DNA of 37,781 nt, from the NCBI GenBank assembly GCA_000277445.1, contig AJWJ01000210.1:1-37781 (forward strand), written 5' to 3'. Position 1 is the stretch's first letter. Each line of letters begins with the position of its first letter. Of this stretch, positions 32,613 through 37,781 are shown one piece after another. A program made the position numbers and the translations under genes. The notes beneath the pieces are model-generated. The model did not search any database. It worked only from the letters and a program-made list of their open reading frames with translations, and had not been told where the DNA came from. The stretch is from Polysphondylium violaceum (Eukaryota > Evosea > Eumycetozoa > Dictyosteliales > Dictyosteliaceae).

Positions 32613-33664
32613 ATGGGTTATTATTATTATGAAAACTACTATGACAAGCCAACAGCTTATATTTTTACCATTCTAGGTACTTTATTTACCTTTTTAATGG
32701 TAGTATCTTCTTTGTAAGTAAATTTGAATTCCTATTAATACTAAAAAAGGAAAATTCTAATAAAAATGTCAACTTTAGTCCATTAATACCAAGATTGTGG
32801 AGAGGTAATAAAATACCATCAATGGTTCTATATTCTAATATTGCACTGATTACACATTGTTCATTTTCTGCTTATTATTATTTAAGTGGTTTAATCAATG
32901 ATGAGTCGATGCCTGAATCTTATTATTGGAGCACTGCTGTTCATTTTTTTGGAATTATTATGGCATTAATTTTTGTTTTAATTGCAATTGGTAGAGTTAA
33001 AGCCTACAGAGTAAGGATATGATAATTTTTGAAATTTCAAAGTTTTCCATTTTCTAACCAATATTTAAACAAATTATAGACAAAATTGATTGTTGGTTGT
33101 TTTATTGCATCTATTACTGTATCTTCACTTGCTTCATTCATTTTCTTAACTGAAGACTCTAATGGAGATAATGGCGGATATGGCTTTTTAATTATCCAAA
33201 ATATTACTCAATTCATTTATTTCTCCATTCCATTTGCATTCCTCCATCGTATGAGAAAAGAAAAAAAATTGTGTGATTTTTATTTACCAATCCCAGTGAC
33301 TCAATTCATGTATTGCGCTTTATTCTTTAATAACTCTTTGTTTTATTCATTTGATTCTTTCTACTCTAATATTATTTCCCTTGTAATACCTTTTATTTTA
33401 ATGATCTTTTATTTAGTAATGAGAGTTGTACATGGTCCATCAGTATTTGTTAAAATTGTTAAAATGGAAGACTTCAATGCACCAAATGCTCAATTAGAAT
33501 TAATTCAAATTGTTAATGGTGATAAAATTGAATATGCAAGAGTTCAAAGAGTATATGATATTTCATTGTTCAAGATCCGTAGTCCATTACCAACATTTGT
33601 TCAATGTGCTCCAACAACAACTGTAGGAGCTGATACTAGTCAACAAAAATTCATGGAACCTTAA
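32613..33664 (+). CDS. SWEET-like seven-helix membrane protein, tandem copy 2
   Basis: Exons 32613-32713, 32779-33010 and 33080-33664 give 305 residues, with the same intron phases as copies 1 and 3; exon 2 is 232 nt, exactly as in copy 3. Helix 1 is 'IFTILGTLFTFLMVVSSF', followed by PLIPRLWRGNK. Repeat 2 has 'FAFLHRMRKEKKLCDFYLPI', corresponding to the SWEET linker into the Pro-containing helix. The soluble tail holds EDFNAPNAQLELIQIVNGDK and ends TTTVGADTSQQKFMEP. It is probably a sugar or small-solute transporter by fold similarity; substrate unknown. An in-frame open stretch of 25 codons precedes the chosen ATG without a nearer ATG, so a longer N-terminus through upstream splicing cannot be excluded. 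I chose 32613 because it aligns with the starts of copies 1 and 3. Confidence 0.72.
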
Positions 33665-34385
33665 TTTCATTATTATACAGAACACTACATATTTTTTTCA
33701 CACTAAGTTTCTTTTTTTAATAAATAAACAATTTATATTCTTTCTTAAAATTCATATTTGAATTTAAACTCTATCTCAAATACTTGATTTGATTGTATTG
33801 TAATTAAAATAAAATAAATTTTGATTGAAAAAAATAAATTTAATTTGTATTTCAAAAAGCCGTACTTTGTTTTTAAATTTTAAACCTCTTCAAATTATAT
33901 TATAGATATGCGATAAAAAATCAAGATTTTACATACTTGGATAATTTTATTTTGACAGAGAAAAAATACAATAATTTTTAGTGTTGATAGTTTAAAATTT
34001 TCAGTTTTATGTTGAAAAAAAAGGAAATTCACAAAGTTTATTGGTTATTTTATAGAATCAAAAACTCAGAAAAAGCAAAATATAATTATTGTATTAAATA
34101 ATTAATTTGAGAAAAGATGCATTTATTTGGGTTTCTTCTTTTTTATTGAAACACTCTATCAAAGTTTAAACCCTTATAAATTTTTAGAAAATTTTCACCC
34201 TACCTGGAAATTGATAAATTTTCCATTGTTTCTAAAAATTTTCACCCCGTTTCTAAATAAAGAAGTATCACATTTTTTCAACAACTTTTATAAATAGAAA
34301 ATATATTTAATATATTAATTTCTCAACTATAAAAAGCTTGTAAAGAATGATAATTATTAAATCAAATTGGTCCTATTCTCTAAAA
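33665..34385. other. Spacer between SWEET-like copies 2 and 3
   Basis: AT-rich, 0.7 kb, no gene. ATTTTCACCC occurs twice (34191-34200 and 34238-34247) in similar surroundings and once more at 32394-32403 next to the relic fragment, suggesting duplicated flanking sequence in this array. Confidence 0.5.
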
Positions 34386-35426
34386 ATGCATATTAATTCT
34401 ACTGATGACGATTACTATGACCGACCAGAGTCATATGTATTAACCATTCTTGGTATTATATTTACTCTTGGTATGATTGTATCTGCATTGTAAGTGTTTA
34501 TTTCTAAATGATAATAATTGATAAATATGTTATTAATTGAAAACTTGAATTTAGTCCATTAATCCCAAGATTATGGAGAGGTTTTAAAGTTCCATCTATG
34601 GTTATTTATACCTATATTGCCATGATTGCACATTGCACAGTATCTGGTCTTTATTATTTACATGGTGCAGTCTATCAAAATTCTTTTGGTGAAGCATATT
34701 ATTGGATGGTTGCTTTACACTTATTTGGAAGTGTTATGGGTTTTGTGTTTGTTTCAATTGCAATTGGTAGAGTTAAAGCTTATCAAGTATGTATATGAAA
34801 ATATTTAAAACTATAATCATAAATTGTTTTAATTCTAACAAAAAACATAGACCAAATTAATCATAATTAGTTTTATTTTCTCAGTTGTTATGCCATTGTT
34901 TACATTATTCCTCTTGTCTAATAGCGACGAAGTTAGTCGAATAATGTTTTTATATATCCAAGCTATTGTTCAGTTGGGTTTTTTCTTTGTTCCATTTGCA
35001 TTCCTCAATAATATGAGAAAAGAGAAATATTTAGGTGACTTTTATTTACCAATTCCAGTAACTCAGTTCCTTTATTGTAGTTTTTTCTTGGTTAACACAT
35101 TTTATGAAACATTTTACTCTTTCTTCTCTAGTGTTTGTACCATATATGCACCATTTACCCTTTTGATGTTTTATCTTGGAATGAGACTTAGACATGGTCC
35201 ATCAGTATTTGATAAAAATATTAAAATGAAAGAAGCTTTAGAACCAGAACCCAAGTTAGAGCTCGTTCAAATCATCAATGGTGATAAAGTTGAGTATGCT
35301 AGAATTCAAAGAGCATATGATATTTCATCGTTCAAAGTCATTGGTCAATTACCAACTTTTGTTGAATGTCATCCAACAACAACTGTAGGAGCTGACATCC
35401 CTCAACAAAAATTCATGGAGCCTTAA
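34386..35426 (+). CDS. SWEET-like seven-helix membrane protein, tandem copy 3
   Basis: Exons 34386-34489, 34555-34786 and 34851-35426 give 303 residues, strongly similar to copy 2 throughout: PLIPRLWRG after helix 1, 'AIGRVKAY' at the exon 2 end, 'FLNNMRKEKYLGDFYLPIPV', and the tail 'LELVQIINGDKVEYARIQRA' ending QQKFMEP. An upstream in-frame ATG at 34347 would add 13 residues (MIIIKSNWSYSLK). I prefer 34386, which aligns with the MG/MH start and the acidic-Tyr N-terminus of copies 1 and 2. Membrane layout and probable role are as for copy 2. Its high similarity to copy 2 and shared tail indicate a more recent duplication than that separating copy 1. Confidence 0.72.
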
Positions 35427-35575
35427 TCAACTTTTAATTTTTCTTCGTATAAACAATTTATACTTTTTTATTTGTATTTTCTACAATTCTTTCAACAATA
35501 AAAATATGCAATTTTTTTTATTTTATGTCGTGGAAAAGTTTTTCCAAAAGTTTTATATTATAATTAAAAATATTT

Positions 35576-36930
35576 TTATTTATTTATTACTTCAGTCCAT
35601 GTAAAGGTTTGTTCTAGATATCTCATAATGATTTTCTATCTGGTCGATTATGAGCTCTAGACTGGGTAATGACCAAAACTGGATCACGGAGCTCAAAAAG
35701 TAGATTATCGAGATCTAAACTACCAGCCAATAGATCAAGCAATTCCTTGTTGTTTTCTTTAATGCCATAATTTAGACAATCGAATATAATATATTCATGA
35801 TCATAGTAACTAAAGGGATCGGAACTAATAGTTTCAAAAATTGGATTACCTTGTTAATCTTTTTATGTTTGATAAACTCTTATATCAGTCTATTGGAATC
35901 AAGGAATCTATTATTATCATGACAACATGATTCCACTTTTTTCAAATATTTTGTGTAATCAATTTATTGTAGAAGCTGTCATCTTTAGGTTTAACATACT
36001 CCCTATTAAACTATTTTTATCAAGGATAGCTAAATCTGTTGGTATTTCTTGAGTCGGACTGAATAGGATCTCCTTATAGCCGATTCTAAAATGATTAGGC
36101 AAGGCACTATTAGTAAATGAAAGAACATTTAGCCTCTAATCTCGCCTTAACCTCGCAAAAAGATTATAATCCACTGTTCTTCCCACAAGAATACCCAGTC
36201 TAGTTGTCCATAATATTGTAAATGATATGATGCCAATCGTTGTTGTGAAAGTTTATCTACCATTCCTACAATAGTATTGCTTCCGTCTAATTCAAATATC
36301 TGAGGTGCCAATTGTTTAATTTCACCCACATATTTCTTCAATTTAGACTCTAAACATTGTATTGATTTCACCGGTGAATAATTGTTTTTCAAGTAGATAA
36401 CAGTGTAATGACCAATTGACTGGAAAGTTGAAGCATCTTTAAACTTGACAGTTTTGTTTGAGATTACAACTTTAAATGGAAATATTGGTTTCAGTACATT
36501 AAATACCCCTTCCAATGGATACTTTAGCAAGTACTGTATAATGGTGTTGGCATCTTGATTCGAACTATCTAATTTGGGCATAAATTCTTTGAATACTTGT
36601 AAAACATCGCTACTGAATACTCTTCCTATCTCATTCTGTTTGTTTCAATTAATGACAATGGAGTAACCTTATACCACTTGTTTTCAATAAGATATCTGAC
36701 AAACAATGGATCTGTTTTGCTACTGATATACATGTCTTGATGTGTGTGCACCATTCCATATCCATTGTCACCACTTTCTCAATCAATCTTTGAAACTCCA
36801 TCCACTCAATTAATTTTAACTCATTCCGATAAGAAGTATTTCAACTCTTTGTTTATAGCTATTCCCTTTTCATCACGTAAACATAGTTTTGTTTTAGTAT
36901 CTCAATTTTATAATTCAACAGGTATGTAGA
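35576..36930 (-). pseudogene. Decayed protein gene of unrecognised family
   Basis: Protein-like sequence persists on the minus strand but in more than one frame and with stops. Near 36754-36635 it reads MVHTHQDMYISSKTDPLFVR then YLIENKWYKVTPLSLIE. The frame then changes at about 36630 into the longest intact piece (36147-36581, MPKLDSSNQDANTIIQYLLK...). Further on, 'TNSALPNHFRIGYKEILFSP', 'DPFSYYDHEYIIFDCLNYGI' and a natural-looking end (MRYLEQTFTWTEVINK, stop at 35576-35578) follow in different frames. Upstream of 36754 the same frame continues to about 36930 (TKLCLRDEKGIAINKELKYF) but is broken by several TGA codons. At least four interruptions make it a pseudogene, about 400 codons originally. 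I do not recognise the family; the look is of a dictyostelid lineage-expanded host gene. Confidence 0.65.
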
Positions 36931-37015
36931 TTTAGATTTAGATATATAAATATAGATTTAGATTTATAGATTTAGATTTAATATAGATCTAGATTAAAGA
37001 TATATAGATACATAT
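36925..37015. repeat. TAGATT-type simple repeat
   Basis: Imperfect tandem TTTAGA/TATAGA hexamers with interspersed TATA sequence, non-coding, at the upstream edge of the pseudogene. Confidence 0.7.
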
Positions 37016-37385
37016 ACTAATTATAATAATAATACGATAGCATCAATGATAAATATACCATCAATATCAATATTTAGAGATTAAAGATTTATATTACCAG
37101 TTGGTCATCCACTTGTAATGAATTTTAGTTTACCATTGTATACAAACAAGTAATTACATTTAAAAATGGCGATGATTCTCATCTTTTGATTCATTGAAAA
37201 AAACAAAACAAATAATGTACTGAATTCAAATAAGGTTCAGAGTTTATGCTTGTGCTCAAATTAATCGAGATTAATTTTTTTTTTTTTTATTTTTTTTTTT
37301 TCTTAAGCAGTTGGAAAGTTGCAAAAGAATTCATTTTTTCTTACAAAACTAACATTAGGGGTCACAACGTTATTTAAAGTAAGCG
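37016..37385. promoter_or_regulatory. Upstream region of the right-edge gene
   Basis: AT-rich with a strong T-tract at 37275-37301 about 85-110 bp before the ATG at 37386, the usual look of a dictyostelid promoter. No other gene is seen. Confidence 0.45.
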
Positions 37386-37781
37386 ATGGCTGACGAGATT
37401 TATCGAATAAAAGATAATGGGTTTTGTGTGATTGACTCTAGAAAAACACCACTATTTTCATGGGATTTAGTAGAAGAGTCGGTAAAGAGCCAATTAGTGT
37501 CATTACATATCTGTACTCCTTTGGATGATTTCGATGATGAAAACTTTGATGATATTATTTCAATAGCAAAGTCAATGCCCGATAACATTGACAAAATATT
37601 TCTTGTTGATGATGGTGAACAAAGCGAATATAATTATTTCACATTATTGACATCAAATAGATGTAGAGTGAAATTAGCTCATTGCCTCAAAAAAATTTTC
37701 GATCAAAGAAAATTAATATTCTATTCTCTCTCTGATCTCTGCCTCCGAGTTTCTGATTGGTATTTATTTATTATGTATTGT
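37386..37781 (+). CDS. Hypothetical protein, 5' part only, cut by the window edge
   Basis: An ATG at 37386 opens a frame with no stop through the last base (132 codons). It begins MADEIYRIKDNGFCVIDSRK and contains an acidic stretch, 'LDDFDDENFDDIISIAKSMP', then DNIDKIFLVDDGEQSEYNYF. Composition and codon choice look coding (few rare stops despite AT-rich DNA, acidic soluble protein). A GT near 37758 (TTG|GTATTT) could begin an intron, so the final dozen codons are uncertain. No family recognised, no signal peptide or membrane segment evident before the edge. Confidence 0.6.
   Translation, partial: MADEIYRIKDNGFCVIDSRKTPLFSWDLVEESVKSQLVSLHICTPLDDFDDENFDDIISIAKSMPDNIDKIFLVDDGEQSEYNYFTLLTSNRCRVKLAHCLKKIFDQRKLIFYSLSDLCLRVSDWYLFIMYC

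Noticed and set aside
34733-34742. DUSE-like ACCCATAA on the minus strand
   Set aside because: It lies inside coding exon 2 of the third SWEET-like gene, with no structured sequence downstream on that strand.
36744-36929. 60-codon plus frame ending near a GTATGT
   Set aside because: It starts with GTG, has no upstream ATG in frame, and the minus strand carries continuous protein-like sequence that joins the pseudogene.
1-37781. Transposons, viral relics, CRISPR arrays
   Set aside because: No transposase, reverse transcriptase, integrase, capsid-like product, terminal repeats or regularly spaced repeats were found; low-complexity tracts account for all repetitive sequence seen.

Overview
The window reads as nuclear DNA of a dictyostelid social amoeba (Amoebozoa). 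Intergenic DNA is very AT-rich with long T/A tracts. Introns are short (roughly 65-145 nt), AT-rich and mostly GTAAGT/GTATGT...TAG. Proteins carry poly-Asn, poly-Gln/Pro and poly-Thr tracts, and the repertoire fits (DOCK/zizimin GEF, SWEET-like tandem array, Ras-type GTPase). Exons of the large genes are fairly GC-rich for this group, so a species other than D. discoideum is likely; the species cannot be fixed from sequence alone.

Left to right: (1) 665-3790 (+), mitochondrial ribosomal protein uS5m with a very long acidic N-terminal extension. (2) 4014-4359 (+), a candidate structured Pol III RNA gene with an upstream DUSE-like box, a TATA box, extensive self-complementarity and a T-run terminator. 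(3) 4477-4683 (-), a doubtful small ORF. (4) 4723-16156 (-), a three-exon gene for a 3,761-residue intracellular alpha-2-macroglobulin-like (COG2373-type) protein. A complete, circularly permuted Ras GTPase sits where other alpha-2-macroglobulins carry the bait region. (5) A 1.8 kb divergent promoter region. (6) 17947-24199 (+), a zizimin-like DOCK guanine-nucleotide exchange factor whose reading frame is interrupted at a five-A run. (7) 24545-27203 (-), a protein with two IQ motifs, polyproline and three WW domains. (8) 28383-29924 (-), cytosolic prolyl-tRNA synthetase. (9) 31000-35426 (+), three tandem SWEET-like seven-helix membrane protein genes with identical intron positions, plus a leftover C-terminal fragment of a further copy. 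(10) 35576-about 36930 (-), a decayed protein gene. (11) 37386-end (+), the start of an unrecognised gene cut by the window edge.

The standout is the alpha-2-macroglobulin/cpRas protein. The Ras core retains its G1-G5 motifs in order G3-G4-G5-G1-G2, the catalytic Gln and an unmodified Ras effector loop. The macroglobulin thioester motif is lost and there is no signal peptide. Together these suggest a cytosolic scaffold under GTPase control rather than a secreted protease trap. The cpRas domain class and its insertion into a COG2373-type Dictyostelium protein are already described; its exact fit to the bait site and the thioester loss are what I would check first. A Ras-like GTPase and a DOCK GEF are transcribed divergently from one intergenic region, but nothing in the sequence shows that they work together. 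No tRNA, rRNA, CRISPR array or recognisable transposon was seen.
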